DNA of 48,084 bases from an uncultured Oscillospiraceae bacterium (GCA_947623745.1 CANQHN010000022.1:1-48084); one strand, 5' to 3'; shown: positions 1-8,068, counted from the stretch's first letter. Notes: a model not told the origin generated them from the sequence alone. Numbers and translations are program-made.

Positions 1-50
1 ACGTCGCTGGACTCCAGCGTCCCGGCCATGGCGGGCTTTTTCAGCTCCAT
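1..50 (-). CDS. citD: Citrate/citramalate lyase acyl-carrier (gamma) subunit, 5' end only
   Basis: Only the first 16 codons lie in the window; the gene continues past the left edge. The visible N-terminus, MELKKPAMAGTLESSD, matches the start of CitD, the small acyl-carrier subunit of citrate lyase and citramalate lyase. In that family the serine of the GTLESSD stretch carries the phosphoribosyl-dephospho-CoA prosthetic group. The gene starts 14 bases after the stop of the LeuD-type gene, so it belongs to the same minus-strand operon. The catalytic subunits (citE, citF) would be expected beyond the edge. The plus-strand citC and citXG genes nearby support the call. Whether the lyase uses citrate or citramalate cannot be told from this fragment. 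Confidence 0.8.
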   Translation of the reverse strand, partial: MELKKPAMAGTLESSD

Positions 51-63
51 AGTTCCGCCTCCC

Positions 64-579
64 TCAGTTCTTGTGGGCTCTCATGTACTGGAACAGGCCG
101 CCGGCCTGCATGATGTCGTGCTCCAGATCGCTCACCGCGTCGCCGTGGACCTGGACGCCGGTGTCCAGGTCATGGATGCTGCCGGTGGACAGATCCACCT
201 CCAGGGTGTCGCCGTTTCGGATGCCGCCGTCCTTAATGGCCTGGGACAGACCCTTGACGAAGAGGACGGGGTAGCCGTTGTTGATGGCGTTGCGGTAGTA
301 GATGCGGGAGCAAGTCTCCGCCAGCACACAGGGCACCCCGGCATACTGCAGGCAGTAGACCGCGTGCTCCCGGCTGGAGCCGCAGCCGAAATTCCTGCCG
401 GCCACTACGAAGTCGCCGGGCTTGACCTGCTTTGCGAAATCCTCCATACCGGGGTAGTATTCAAAGGCGTACTGGGGCATCTGCTTGGGGTCAGTCTCGG
501 CCAGATACTTGTTGTGGTAGATGAGGTCGGTGTCCACGTCGTCGCCGAACACCCAGGCCCGTCCGATCTGCTTGCTCAT
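64..579 (-). CDS. LeuD-type hydro-lyase small subunit (aconitase family)
   Basis: This 171-residue protein is the swivelling small subunit of an aconitase-superfamily hydro-lyase. It shows GDDVDTDLI near the N-terminus and [11 protein letters not shown] around residues 64-74, both typical of LeuD/homoaconitase small subunits. The substrate-loop position reads YLAE; archaeal isopropylmalate isomerases are known for YLRT and homoaconitases for YLVY, so the substrate may differ from both. The gene lies 13 bases after the LeuC-type gene and just before citD. With a lyase downstream, I infer a role in hydrating the lyase substrate (for example mesaconate to citramalate) rather than in leucine synthesis. 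No other leucine gene is present. Family call firm, substrate open. Confidence 0.85.
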   Translation of the reverse strand: MSKQIGRAWVFGDDVDTDLIYHNKYLAETDPKQMPQYAFEYYPGMEDFAKQVKPGDFVVAGRNFGCGSSREHAVYCLQYAGVPCVLAETCSRIYYRNAINNGYPVLFVKGLSQAIKDGGIRNGDTLEVDLSTGSIHDLDTGVQVHGDAVSDLEHDIMQAGGLFQYMRAHKN

Positions 580-592
580 GTCATGCTCCTCC

Positions 593-1873
593 TTAACCCA
601 GGATGTCCCGGGGGTCAGTAATGCAGCCCCGGATGGCGGTGGCCATAGCGGCCATGGGGGACAGCAGGTAGGTGTGGCTGCCCTTGCCTACCTTGCCGAT
701 GAAGTTGCGGTTATTGGTGGCCACGCCCACGTCCCCGGCGGGCAGGGCCCCGTAGTGCTCCGCGGTGCACAGAGCGCAGGTGGGGTTGGTGAACACGATG
801 CCGGCCTTCAGGAAGTCGAATACCATGCCGTTTTTCACGCACTCCAGCTGCACCTCGGTGGTGCTGGGGGTGATGATGACCCGGGTGTTGGGGTCTACTT
901 TGCCGCCGCCGGCCATCAGCACGTCGTGAGCGGCCTTGATATCTTCATAGCGGCCGTTGGAGCAGGAGCCGATGTGGACCTGGTCCACGTGGATGCCGGC
1001 CACCTCCCGGACGGGCTTGACGTTATCCGGGGCGTCGGGGCAGGAGGCCATGGGCTCCAGGTTGCTGACGTCGTACTCCAGCACCCTGCAGTACTCCGCG
1101 TCGGGGTCGGCGGAGAGGGTTTTCACCCGCTCCAGCACCTCGTCCCCGGCCCGCTCCACCATCCAGTCCAGTACCGATCCGCTGGGCATGATGAGAGGCA
1201 CCTTGCCGCTCATCTCAGTGACCATGGAACACAGGGTGATGCGCTCGGCCAGATTGGCGGCGTCGATGGTCTCGCCGGTGAACTCCACCGCCAGGTAATC
1301 CATGCCGCCGGCTCCCAGGTCGCCTACGATCCTGGTGAGCAGGTCCCGCATACACACGCCCTTCTGGAATTTTCCCTTCACGATGATCTTCATGGTCTCC
1401 GGGACCCGGAACCAGCTGGTCCCGTTGATGTAGGAGGCGGCCACGTCAGAGTTACCCACGCCGGTGGCAAAGGTCCCCACCGCACCCAGCAGGTTCATGT
1501 GGCTGTCGGTGCCCAGCACCACATCGCCGGGCTTGATGAGGCCGGCCTCCAGCATCACATGCTGGCCGATACCGTGGTTGATGTCAAAAACATTTTTGAT
1601 ACCCTGACGCTTGGCGAACTCCCGAATGATCTTCTGGTTGTTGGACACCTTCTCGGAATGGGAGGGAGCCTGAAGGTCAAAGGTGTAGGCCACCTTGTCC
1701 GGGTCCCAGACTTTGGCGTCCTTTCCCATCTCCTTCTCAAACTGGAGCACACAGTTGGCCCCGCCGAAATCCCGGGCGGAGGCCAGGTCCACTCTGCACC
1801 AGACCCGCTCCCCCACCTGGACAGGCCGCCCCGCGGCCCGCTCCATGATCTTTACAATGGCTGTCTTGCCCAT
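593..1873 (-). CDS. LeuC-type hydro-lyase large subunit (aconitase family, 4Fe-4S)
   Basis: The 426-residue protein is the catalytic large subunit of a LeuC/homoaconitase-type dehydratase. Expected 4Fe-4S ligands are visible: the cysteine in GSCSNGRYED and the pair in NPTCALC. Length fits the archaeal-type LeuC class. I chose the ATG at 1873 because an AGGAGA site lies about 8 bases upstream; an in-frame upstream start lacks one. It pairs with the LeuD-type gene 13 bases downstream and is first in the minus-strand operon running into citD. General annotation would be 3-isopropylmalate dehydratase. The citrate/citramalate-lyase context argues for aconitase-like or mesaconase-like use, which is inference. 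Confidence 0.87.
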   Translation of the reverse strand: MGKTAIVKIMERAAGRPVQVGERVWCRVDLASARDFGGANCVLQFEKEMGKDAKVWDPDKVAYTFDLQAPSHSEKVSNNQKIIREFAKRQGIKNVFDINHGIGQHVMLEAGLIKPGDVVLGTDSHMNLLGAVGTFATGVGNSDVAASYINGTSWFRVPETMKIIVKGKFQKGVCMRDLLTRIVGDLGAGGMDYLAVEFTGETIDAANLAERITLCSMVTEMSGKVPLIMPSGSVLDWMVERAGDEVLERVKTLSADPDAEYCRVLEYDVSNLEPMASCPDAPDNVKPVREVAGIHVDQVHIGSCSNGRYEDIKAAHDVLMAGGGKVDPNTRVIITPSTTEVQLECVKNGMVFDFLKAGIVFTNPTCALCTAEHYGALPAGDVGVATNNRNFIGKVGKGSHTYLLSPMAAMATAIRGCITDPRDILG

Positions 1874-1946
1874 AGCATGTTCTCCTTTCAGCTTGCCTGA
1901 GCCGGTGCACACAGTATTTCCGGCCTTATTTTGTGAATTTAATGTA

Positions 1947-1966
1947 TCACTTGGATTTTCAAGTGA
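1947..1966. promoter_or_regulatory. Inverted repeat upstream of the LeuC-type gene, possible operator
   Basis: TCACTTG and CAAGTGA form a 7-bp inverted repeat with a 6-base AT-rich spacer, about 75 bases upstream of the LeuC-type start in the divergent control region. The symmetry suggests a dimeric regulator site. No regulator gene is in view. Confidence 0.35.
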
Positions 1967-2026
1967 AAAGCACTATATTTTTTAGCCGCTGCAGCTTTTT
2001 GTTGCACTTTGGACTTGGCGGATCCA

Positions 2027-2043
2027 TGCAATTTTCGGTTGCA
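2027..2043. promoter_or_regulatory. TGCAA-N7-TTGCA inverted repeat in the divergent control region
   Basis: TGCAA and TTGCA are separated by 7 bases, and further TTGCA-like copies lie on either side (around 2001 and 2015). It sits about 85 bases upstream of the plus-strand operon. A LysR-like or other dimeric regulator could bind here; this is inference from symmetry and position only. Confidence 0.3.
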
Positions 2044-2126
2044 GCACTTCACTTTCTTTTTGCTTTTCTGCTGCGTGTAAGGCATGGTAAAGTAGAGATA
2101 AATAATCAGTCAGAGGAGGATATCCC

Positions 2127-2954
2127 ATGCAAGCCTGTCATCTGTCCTTCACCATGCCCGCCGACGCCTGCAACGCCCATCTGCACATCATCGACCCCGC
2201 CTTCCCCAACGACGGCAAGGCCGCCGCCCAGATCGGCACAGTGGAGACCTACCGCGCTCTGGCGGACCAGCTCCAACTGCCCCGGGCCGTCTTTGTCCAG
2301 GCCAAGCCCTTCGCCTTGGACAACGCCTGCCTGCTGGACGCCATTCAGAAATTCGGCCCGGAGAACGCACGGGGCATCGCCGTGGTGGACAACACCGTCA
2401 GCGACGCGGAGCTGGAGCGGCTCCACGCCGGCGGCGTGCGGGGCCTGCGGTTCAGCGTGTGGAACCCCAAAAACGCCGTGGTCTCCTTCGACGACTGCGC
2501 GCCGCTGAGTGAGCGGGTGAAGCACCTGGGCTGGAACATGCAGCTGCACATGGGGGCCTCCCAGCTGGTGCAGTGGGCGGATATCATCCGCAGGCTGGAC
2601 TGCAAGGTGGTCATCGACCACATGGGCCGCCTGGACCCCGCCCTGGGCGTGAAAGACCTGGCCTACCCCTTCCTCCAGGAGATGATCGACCGGGGCAACA
2701 CCTGGGTCAAGCTGTCCGGCCCCTATCTGAACACCAAGACTGGCGAGCCCTGGGAGGACGCCAGCCGGACCGCCATCGCCATCGCCGAGTTCGCCCCCGA
2801 GCGGGTGGTGTGGGGCAGCGACTTCCCCCATGTCACCGAGAAGGTCAAGCCTGACGAGGCCGCGCTGGCGGGGATGATCCCCCTGTGGTTCCCCACGGAG
2901 AAGGCCCGCCAGCTGGCGCTGGTGGATAACCCGAAGGAGCTGTACGGGTTTTAA
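2127..2954 (+). CDS. Amidohydrolase-2 family TIM-barrel hydrolase (lactonase-like)
   Basis: This 275-residue protein belongs to the amidohydrolase superfamily branch that includes 2-pyrone-4,6-dicarboxylate lactonase, 4-sulfomuconolactonase and D-galactarolactone isomerase. Visible marks are the N-terminal NAHLHII (HxH metal motif), QLHMGAS, VIDHMGR and the C-terminal GSDFPH aspartate. A strong AGGAGG precedes the ATG. It opens the plus-strand operon, 15 bases before citC, divergent from the LeuCD-type/citD operon. Context suggests it opens a lactone of a di- or tricarboxylic acid that feeds the lyase pathway. The exact substrate cannot be read from sequence. Confidence 0.75.
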   Translation: MQACHLSFTMPADACNAHLHIIDPAFPNDGKAAAQIGTVETYRALADQLQLPRAVFVQAKPFALDNACLLDAIQKFGPENARGIAVVDNTVSDAELERLHAGGVRGLRFSVWNPKNAVVSFDDCAPLSERVKHLGWNMQLHMGASQLVQWADIIRRLDCKVVIDHMGRLDPALGVKDLAYPFLQEMIDRGNTWVKLSGPYLNTKTGEPWEDASRTAIAIAEFAPERVVWGSDFPHVTEKVKPDEAALAGMIPLWFPTEKARQLALVDNPKELYGF

Positions 2955-2969
2955 AGAGGGTCGTGTGTC

Positions 2970-3977
2970 ATGACCGAGGAGTATCGCGTAGTCCAAATCT
3001 CCCTGCAGTACAGGGAGGAGCGGGAGGCACTGGCCGCGTTCCTGGCCAGGCATGGGCTGACCTACGAGGAGGACATTCAGGCGGCCTTCGGTGTCTACGA
3101 TGAAACCGATACTCTGGTTGGCTGCGGCTGCGCCGCGGGGCGCCTGCTCAAGTGTTTTGCCGTAGAACCAGTGCTGCGGGGTCAGAACGCTTTGGGCCCG
3201 TTGGTATCAAGCCTGATCCAGGAACGCTTTTCCGTGGGGTTTTATGACCTGTTTGTCATCACCCGTGAGAAAAACGAGGCGCTGTTCACTCACTGTGGTC
3301 TGTACCCGGTGGTGCGCACACCGGAGCTTTCTCTATTGGAGAACAGTTTAAGCGGGCCAGAGCGCTTCGCAGCCCCCTTCCTCCGGCCCGGAGACGAGTA
3401 CCAAACAGTGGGTGCCGTTGTGATGAACTGCAACCCCTTTACCTTGGGGCACTTGGCCCTGATCGAATACGCCGCGGCTCAATGCGGCGTACTGCATGTC
3501 TTTGTGGTCAGCGAAGACCGCTCTGCCTTTTCCGCCAGTGTCCGCCTCCGCCTGGTGCGGGAGGGCACCGCCCACCTGCCCAACGTGCGGGTCCATCCAA
3601 GCGGGAATTACATCATTTCCTCCGCCACCTTCCCCACCTATTTTCTGAAGGAGGGAGAGGATGCCGCCGCACTGCAGAGCGAACTGGACGTCACGCTGTT
3701 CGCCCAGCGCATTGCCTCCGCTCTGCACATCACCAAACGCTTTGCCGGAGAGGAGCCGCTGGATCCAGTTACAGCAAAATATAACGACGCTATGCGCCGT
3801 CTTCTGCCCCGGTACGGCATTGAGTTTTGCGAGATCCCCCGCGTCATAAGCAGGGGGCAGGTCATCAGCGCCTCCCGTGTACGGCGGCTTTTGGCGGAAA
3901 AGGGCGTATGTGAGGAGGCGCTGACTCTGGTCCCGGAATGTACGCGGCGATATCTGAAAAAAGAGTGGAAACCATAA
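2970..3977 (+). CDS. citC: [Citrate (pro-3S)-lyase] ligase
   Basis: CitC acetylates the thiol of the prosthetic group on citrate lyase, using acetate and ATP, and so switches the lyase on. The 335-residue product has an N-terminal GNAT-like part (about 1-130) and a C-terminal nucleotidyltransferase domain with NCNPFTLGH at about 153-161, where the TxGH motif binds ATP. Length and layout match the family. The ATG lies 15 bases after the hydrolase stop with a GAGGG site upstream, and citXG begins 12 bases after the stop, so the three genes form one operon. A citramalate-lyase ligase would look the same. Confidence 0.93.
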   Translation: MTEEYRVVQISLQYREEREALAAFLARHGLTYEEDIQAAFGVYDETDTLVGCGCAAGRLLKCFAVEPVLRGQNALGPLVSSLIQERFSVGFYDLFVITREKNEALFTHCGLYPVVRTPELSLLENSLSGPERFAAPFLRPGDEYQTVGAVVMNCNPFTLGHLALIEYAAAQCGVLHVFVVSEDRSAFSASVRLRLVREGTAHLPNVRVHPSGNYIISSATFPTYFLKEGEDAAALQSELDVTLFAQRIASALHITKRFAGEEPLDPVTAKYNDAMRRLLPRYGIEFCEIPRVISRGQVISASRVRRLLAEKGVCEEALTLVPECTRRYLKKEWKP

Positions 3978-3989
3978 GGGGGGGATCCT

Positions 3990-5351
3990 GTGGACATCGA
4001 AGCGATCTATGACGGTATCCCAATCACTCCGCAGGCCATTCTGGACCGCCGGACCCGGCGTGCCGCCCGCCAACGGGAACTGCTGGACACAGGCTGCTCC
4101 TGTCTGATCAGCTTCTCCCTTAACATCCCAGGCGCGGTAAAACAGTTTACCATGGCCCGGCGAGGGTTTGATGAGGGGCTGCTCGCCCTGCATCAAGAGT
4201 TTGCCTCCCATATTACCCAGGAGGAGCGAATCGACGGGGACACTGGCAGTGAGGCCTTGCTCTGTCTCGACCTCCCGCCAGAACAGGTCAAGCGGACCGC
4301 AGCCGCCATGGAGGAGTATCACCCTCTCGGCAGGCTGTTTGACCTCGACGTACTGGACCCGTCCGGGACCGCGCTGTCCCGCACGCAGTTTGATCTTTCG
4401 CCCCGTCGGTGCTTGCTGTGCGGGCAAAACGCCAAAATCTGCGCCCGCAGCCAATCACACTCGCCAGACGCTGTCCAACTATATGTGGCACAGATGCTGG
4501 AGCGCTATTTCCGGGACAAAGCAGCTGACACCTGCGCCGCCTGCGCTACCCGGGCCCTGCTTTATGAGGTATCCACTACCCCGAAGCCAGGGCTGGTGGA
4601 CCGGGCCAACTCCGGTTCCCACAGGGACATGGATTTCTTCACTTTTTTGGACAGCAGCGCCGCACTGGTCCCGTGGTTCAGGGAGATGTTCTGCGTAGGA
4701 TGGGACTATGGCGGGATGCCGGCCGCCCAACTGTTTCAGCGCCTGCGCTTCACCGGGACGCTGGCAGAGCGGGCCATGCTGGCCGCTACAGGCGGAATCA
4801 ACACCCACAAGGGCTTGATTTTCTCTCTGGGACTGCTCTGCGGCGCATTGGGCACAGTACGGTGGGATGGGACACATCCTGCACCGCTGGAACAGGTTCG
4901 CATCACATGCCGAAAAATAGGACAATGTGCACTGAAAGATTATATTGCCGCAGATAGTTCTGCCACCCGCGGTCTGGATTTTTTCAAGCTCTACCGTATT
5001 TCTGGCGCCCGTGGTGAAGCGGCCCAAGGTTTTCCCTGCGCCTTTGACGTAGGTCTGCCTGTGCTCCGTCACTGGACAAGAGAGGGCCTCTCCCTCAACG
5101 ATGCATCCGCGGTCGCTCTGCTGGCTCTGATTGCCCACGTGAAAGATACTAATATGATCCATCGGGGTGGGTTAAAAATGGCACGATGGCATCAAATCCA
5201 GGCGCAGGAAACCCTAAACCGGCTAAACCGGCATAACTTTCGTTCTCAGTTGGAAGAACTGGATCGTCAATATATCAAAAACAACCTCAGTCCCGGCGGA
5301 TGTGCTGATCTGCTCGCTATCAGCTTGATGCTGTTTTTTCTCGAGAATTGA
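3990..5351 (+). CDS. citXG: CitX-CitG fusion: prosthetic group synthase plus holo-lyase synthase
   Basis: The 453-residue protein fuses two steps of lyase maturation. Residues about 1-175 are CitX, which transfers phosphoribosyl-dephospho-CoA to the acyl carrier: GRLFDLDV at 114-121 and the Cys-rich RRCLLCGQNAKICAR at 139-153. Residues about 176-453 are CitG, which makes triphosphoribosyl-dephospho-CoA from dephospho-CoA and ATP: TPKPGLVDRANSGSH at 198-211 and a later GGINTHKG. Such fusions are known. Translation starts at GTG behind a purine-rich AAGGGGGGGA site. It is last in the plus-strand operon; only a 7-codon stub follows. Confidence 0.93.
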   Translation: MDIEAIYDGIPITPQAILDRRTRRAARQRELLDTGCSCLISFSLNIPGAVKQFTMARRGFDEGLLALHQEFASHITQEERIDGDTGSEALLCLDLPPEQVKRTAAAMEEYHPLGRLFDLDVLDPSGTALSRTQFDLSPRRCLLCGQNAKICARSQSHSPDAVQLYVAQMLERYFRDKAADTCAACATRALLYEVSTTPKPGLVDRANSGSHRDMDFFTFLDSSAALVPWFREMFCVGWDYGGMPAAQLFQRLRFTGTLAERAMLAATGGINTHKGLIFSLGLLCGALGTVRWDGTHPAPLEQVRITCRKIGQCALKDYIAADSSATRGLDFFKLYRISGARGEAAQGFPCAFDVGLPVLRHWTREGLSLNDASAVALLALIAHVKDTNMIHRGGLKMARWHQIQAQETLNRLNRHNFRSQLEELDRQYIKNNLSPGGCADLLAISLMLFFLEN

Positions 5352-5388
5352 TTGCCTATTCCCAGCCCATCTTTTGAGAGGAGGGCTT

Positions 5389-5412
5389 ATGACGGGCTTT
5401 CTAGTAAATTAA
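5389..5412 (+). pseudogene. Seven-codon stub with a strong ribosome binding site
   Basis: A GAGAGGAGGG site directly precedes ATG, but the frame stops after seven codons (MTGFLVN). It lies about 37 bases after citXG, where a further operon gene would be expected. It may be the 5' remnant of a gene cut off by the mobile debris that follows. It could also be chance. Confidence 0.3.
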
Positions 5413-5593
5413 AGATTTCCCACCGTGTGGCATAATTTTCTCTTATTTTTCCCTTTCCGGGATAACAGCGGCAGGGAGAGGCTAACACGAATCAGCAGAA
5501 TAATTGAAAGAAATCCTAAGATTTCAGTACAATTAACACCCAATAAACCGGTATAATACAAGAAATCTCAATTCGAATCTGGGTAGCAGCTCC

Positions 5594-5634
5594 AAAAATC
5601 GTCTGAAATCGCAAGATTTCAGGCGATTTTGTTA
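5594..5634 (+). terminator. Rho-independent terminator-like hairpin
   Basis: A 16-bp stem (AAAATCGTCTGAAATC pairing with GATTTCAGGCGATTTT, one G-U pair) with a GCAA loop ends in TTTTGTT. It suits termination of plus-strand transcription from the citC operon. Confidence 0.7.
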
Positions 5635-5713
5635 TGTAGCGTCTTGCTTGAAGCAGGACAAAGAAGAGGCGTGACTGATCTCCTTCAACTATGCTTTCCT
5701 CTCCTACTTTTCC

Positions 5714-5753
5714 AAACGGCGGAAGTCGGGCGCAAGCCCGGCTTCCGCCGTTT
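5714..5753 (-). terminator. Hairpin downstream of the TnpV gene
   Basis: A near-perfect 18-bp stem with a GCAA loop and AAA/TTT ends lies about 85 bases beyond the TnpV stop on the minus strand. Its symmetry would allow termination from either side. Confidence 0.65.
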
Positions 5754-5836
5754 CATCTATAGCTCACATGATTTGCTTCATGAAGTTTCCCATGGTTTCG
5801 GCGGCTTCGTCCTGCTTCTGCAATATTTGGGGGCTC

Positions 5837-6187
5837 TCAGGAATAGATCAATTCGTTCAGGATCATTTCCTCAGCGGCGCTGCGGATGTTGTTCATGGCG
5901 CCCACCCAGGCCATCTGGTCCTGGGCCTTGAGCTGCTCTGTGATACCCTGCTCCGCCGCCATCTGCCGGGTCAGCCGTTCGAACATCTCCGTCGCCTGTC
6001 GGTTGATCTCCGCGAGGTGGGCATTGAGCTTGCCTGAAAGAAGCATCCCGGTATAGATCCCGTTGCGGTGCCGCTTCATGTAATCCCTCCGCCTTATACC
6101 CCAGATGCCTGTCGGGATGTCTTCCGGGGCAGTCAGATTCGGGATAAGGTAGTCGCCCTCCTGGTGATATGTCAGTTTTACGCTCAT
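5837..6187 (-). CDS. TnpV-family transposon protein
   Basis: The 116-residue product matches TnpV, a small protein found in conjugative and mobilizable elements of Clostridia; its role is not defined. Recognisable pieces are GDYLIPNLTAPED, TGIWGIRRRDYMK, SGKLNAHLAEI and the C-terminal EQLKAQDQMAWVGAMNNIR region ending NELIYS. I chose the ATG at 6187 because AGGAGG lies 6-8 bases upstream; the longer frame starting at 6244 lacks such a site. No transposase or recombinase is nearby, so this is probably a leftover of an element that has otherwise decayed. Confidence 0.8.
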   Translation of the reverse strand: MSVKLTYHQEGDYLIPNLTAPEDIPTGIWGIRRRDYMKRHRNGIYTGMLLSGKLNAHLAEINRQATEMFERLTRQMAAEQGITEQLKAQDQMAWVGAMNNIRSAAEEMILNELIYS

Positions 6188-6256
6188 TTTTTGACCTCCT
6201 TTCTGTGATGGCTTCATTGTAGCAAGCACCGTTCCAAAAGACAAATGTGCGAAAAA

Positions 6257-6298
6257 GAAACCGCTCAGAAAAGTATTTCTGCCTTTCTGAGCGGTTTC
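6257..6298. terminator. 15-bp stem hairpin upstream of TnpV
   Basis: GAAACCGCTCAGAAA pairs perfectly with TTTCTGAGCGGTTTC across a 12-base loop. It lies about 70 bases upstream of the TnpV start and may insulate it from neighbouring transcription. Confidence 0.55.
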
Positions 6299-6404
6299 AC
6301 AGCCTTTTAAATACGATTTATGCCCATTGGATTTTGGCTTGATATGTGTGTTCAGCGCCGGATTTCTGATGTTTTACGGAATCCCTTATGAATATCCGTA
6401 CCAC

Positions 6405-6442
6405 GTCGGAGCGGACTGCATATCGTTCGCTCCGACTTTTTT
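6405..6442 (+). terminator. Rho-independent terminator-like hairpin
   Basis: GTCGGAGCG pairs with CGCTCCGAC and is followed directly by six T. No plus-strand gene immediately upstream is supported, so the transcript it ends is unclear. Confidence 0.55.
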
Positions 6443-6485
6443 CAAAAGTCAGAGCTCATTCATTCCGTCGCTCCTCCTTCTCAGC

Positions 6486-6511
6486 CGCGACCCGCTTACG
6501 CTGGGCTCGCG
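6486..6511. repeat. Core of the GC-rich dispersed repeat, chromosomal copy
   Basis: The CGCGACCCGCTT...GCTGGGCTCGCG core also occurs at about 40322-40347 and 40488-40512, and in variant form at 33879-33898 and 39991-40010. It shows that the family is present outside the phage part. Confidence 0.55.
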
Positions 6512-6556
6512 TCTGATTTTGGATACGGTCCGGACCTGGAGCGCTCAGCTGTAAAT

Positions 6557-6598
6557 ATCGAGTGTTCTCAGAGGTTTCCCCTGGGAGCACTCGATTTT
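6557..6598 (+). terminator. Rho-independent terminator-like hairpin
   Basis: ATCGAGTGTTCTCAG pairs with CTGGGAGCACTCGAT (two G-U pairs) and is followed by six T. Confidence 0.6.
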
Positions 6599-6665
6599 TT
6601 GTACGCAGAGCGTGTGCGTACTCCGACCATCCTCCAATATCGCCATTTACCAATGAGCGCAGAAA

Positions 6666-6698
6666 AGGCCGCCCGCCCCATACGGGGCAGGCGGCCTG
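6666..6698 (-). terminator. Terminator of the small membrane protein gene
   Basis: AGGCCGCC and GGCGGCCT plus inner GC pairs form a strong stem with an ATAC-type loop. On the minus strand it is followed by TTTTCT, about 30 bases after the stop of the gene starting at 6918. Confidence 0.7.
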
Positions 6699-6729
6699 TG
6701 AAATCCAAATATATCGCTCTTTTGGGCCG

Positions 6730-6918
6730 TTATTCCTTCTTGCTTTTCATCTTCTTCTGCACAAAGTCCAGCACCGCCATGACCAGCCAGAAAACGCCCG
6801 CTCCAAACAGCGCGCTTTTTTCCATACCCATGAAGTAATACACAAAGAACCAAATCGCCGCGATCAGCTGCCAGATCGACGCCTCATACTGCACACAAAA
6901 ATCATTGAGCTTCTTCAT
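6730..6918 (-). CDS. Small membrane protein, unknown function
   Basis: The 62-residue product has two hydrophobic stretches (about residues 13-30 and 36-52) and a lysine-rich C-terminus ending KKMKSKKE, which suggests a two-pass inner-membrane protein. The ATG follows a good AAGGGGAA site, and a strong terminator lies just downstream, so it looks like a monocistronic gene. I do not recognise the family. It is bordered by mobile-element debris on one side and nudC, divergent, on the other. Confidence 0.65.
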   Translation of the reverse strand: MKKLNDFCVQYEASIWQLIAAIWFFVYYFMGMEKSALFGAGVFWLVMAVLDFVQKKMKSKKE

Positions 6919-7133
6919 TTTATATTCCCCTTCCTTTCACATTTCTATGGATCTGGGATGACAGGGCTGCATATTTTATAGCACTGCCTGCTCCGCCTGT
7001 ACTATAGCTGATTCGATCCGCATTGTCAACTGTAATCCCCGGCGGCGGAGCCTCTTCCGCCGCTCCGCGCATTGCGTTCCCGGCCCGGGCGTGGTATACT
7101 GGCACCAGCCAGACCGCACAAGGAGGGACCTCC

Positions 7134-8003
7134 ATGATCCAGGATATCGCGCCCCACCGCTACCGAAACGAGTACATCCCCCTTCCCCCGGACCCGGACA
7201 GCTTCCTGCTGTACTACGACGGGCGGAAGGTGCTGCTCCGGCACACCCCGGAGGGCATCGCCTTCCCCACCTTTGCGGAGCTGGAGGGCCGTGCCGGCGG
7301 CGAGGCGCTGTACAAGGACTACACCTACCTCTTCACCATCGACCGCGCCCGATTCTATCTGGGGGAGCCTCTCCCCTCCCCCCTCCCGGAGGGGTACGCC
7401 TGGGAGGACACCTGGCTGTTCCGCAGCGCCGCCCCGCGGTATCTCAGCTTTGCCGGCGTCACCGGCTGGCAGCTGTCCCGGTGGTACGCCTCCCGCCGGT
7501 TCTGCGGCAGGTGCGGCGCCCGGACGGTCCCGGATGGGAAGGAGCGGATGCTGCGCTGCCCGGCGTGCGGCCAGATGGAGTACCCCAAGCTCTGCCCAGC
7601 GGTCATCATCGCCGTGACCCACGGGGACCGCCTGCTGATGACCAAGTACGCCGGCCGGGAGTACACCCGGTACGCCCTCATTGCCGGGTTCACCGAGATC
7701 GGCGAGACCCTGGAGGAGACGGTGCGGCGGGAGGTCATGGAGGAGGTCGGCCTGCGGGTAAAAAATATCACCTACTACAAGAGCCAGCCCTGGTCCTTCA
7801 CCGACACCCTGCTGATGGGGTTCTTCTGCCAGTTGGACGGGGATGGGGAGGACGTGATCCTGGACGAGAACGAGCTGTCCCTGGCCCAGTGGTTCGACCG
7901 GGCCGGCATCCCCGTGGAGTACGACGGGTGCAGCCTGACCAACGAGATGATCTGCCTGTTCAAGGGGACGTTTCCCTCTCCCTCCGGTTCCCCACAGGGG
8001 TGA
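7134..8003 (+). CDS. nudC: NAD+ diphosphatase, NudC-type Nudix hydrolase
   Basis: NudC hydrolyses NAD(H) to nicotinamide mononucleotide and AMP and removes NAD caps from RNA. The 289-residue protein has the zinc ribbon (Cys 124, 127, 142, 145), the Nudix box at about 185-207 (GFTEIGETLEE...REVMEEVG) and the NudC signature SQPWSF at 217-222, which follows the Nudix box as in the family. I chose the ATG at 7134 because AGGAGG lies 8 bases upstream; an in-frame start at 7023 has none. It stands alone, convergent with mreB across a shared terminator. Confidence 0.93.
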   Translation: MIQDIAPHRYRNEYIPLPPDPDSFLLYYDGRKVLLRHTPEGIAFPTFAELEGRAGGEALYKDYTYLFTIDRARFYLGEPLPSPLPEGYAWEDTWLFRSAAPRYLSFAGVTGWQLSRWYASRRFCGRCGARTVPDGKERMLRCPACGQMEYPKLCPAVIIAVTHGDRLLMTKYAGREYTRYALIAGFTEIGETLEETVRREVMEEVGLRVKNITYYKSQPWSFTDTLLMGFFCQLDGDGEDVILDENELSLAQWFDRAGIPVEYDGCSLTNEMICLFKGTFPSPSGSPQG

Positions 8004-8026
8004 CACAGCCTTAAATATCCAATGAA

Positions 8027-8056
8027 AAAGCGCCGCGGTGCTGTCCGCGGCGCTTT
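8027..8056. terminator. Bidirectional terminator between nudC and mreB
   Basis: AAAGCGCCGCGG pairs perfectly with CCGCGGCGCTTT around a 6-base loop, between two convergent stops. Confidence 0.8.
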
Positions 8057-8068
8057 GTGCTGCTGCCA

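Larger units (their letters stand above)
5352..5836. other. Gene-poor junction between the citrate-lyase operon and the TnpV remnant
   Basis: This 485-base stretch holds the stub at 5389 and two strong hairpins, at 5594 and 5714, but no supportable gene. An AT-rich part (5400-5590) precedes them. It marks the break between the operon and mobile-element debris. Confidence 0.5.
6188..6729. other. 542-base intergenic region rich in hairpins and repeat fragments
   Basis: No gene is supported here. The region contains terminator-like hairpins at 6257, 6405, 6557 and 6666 and a copy of the GC-rich dispersed repeat core at 6486-6511. An open frame across 6327-6554 has no ribosome site and crosses a terminator, so I do not call it. 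Confidence 0.5.
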
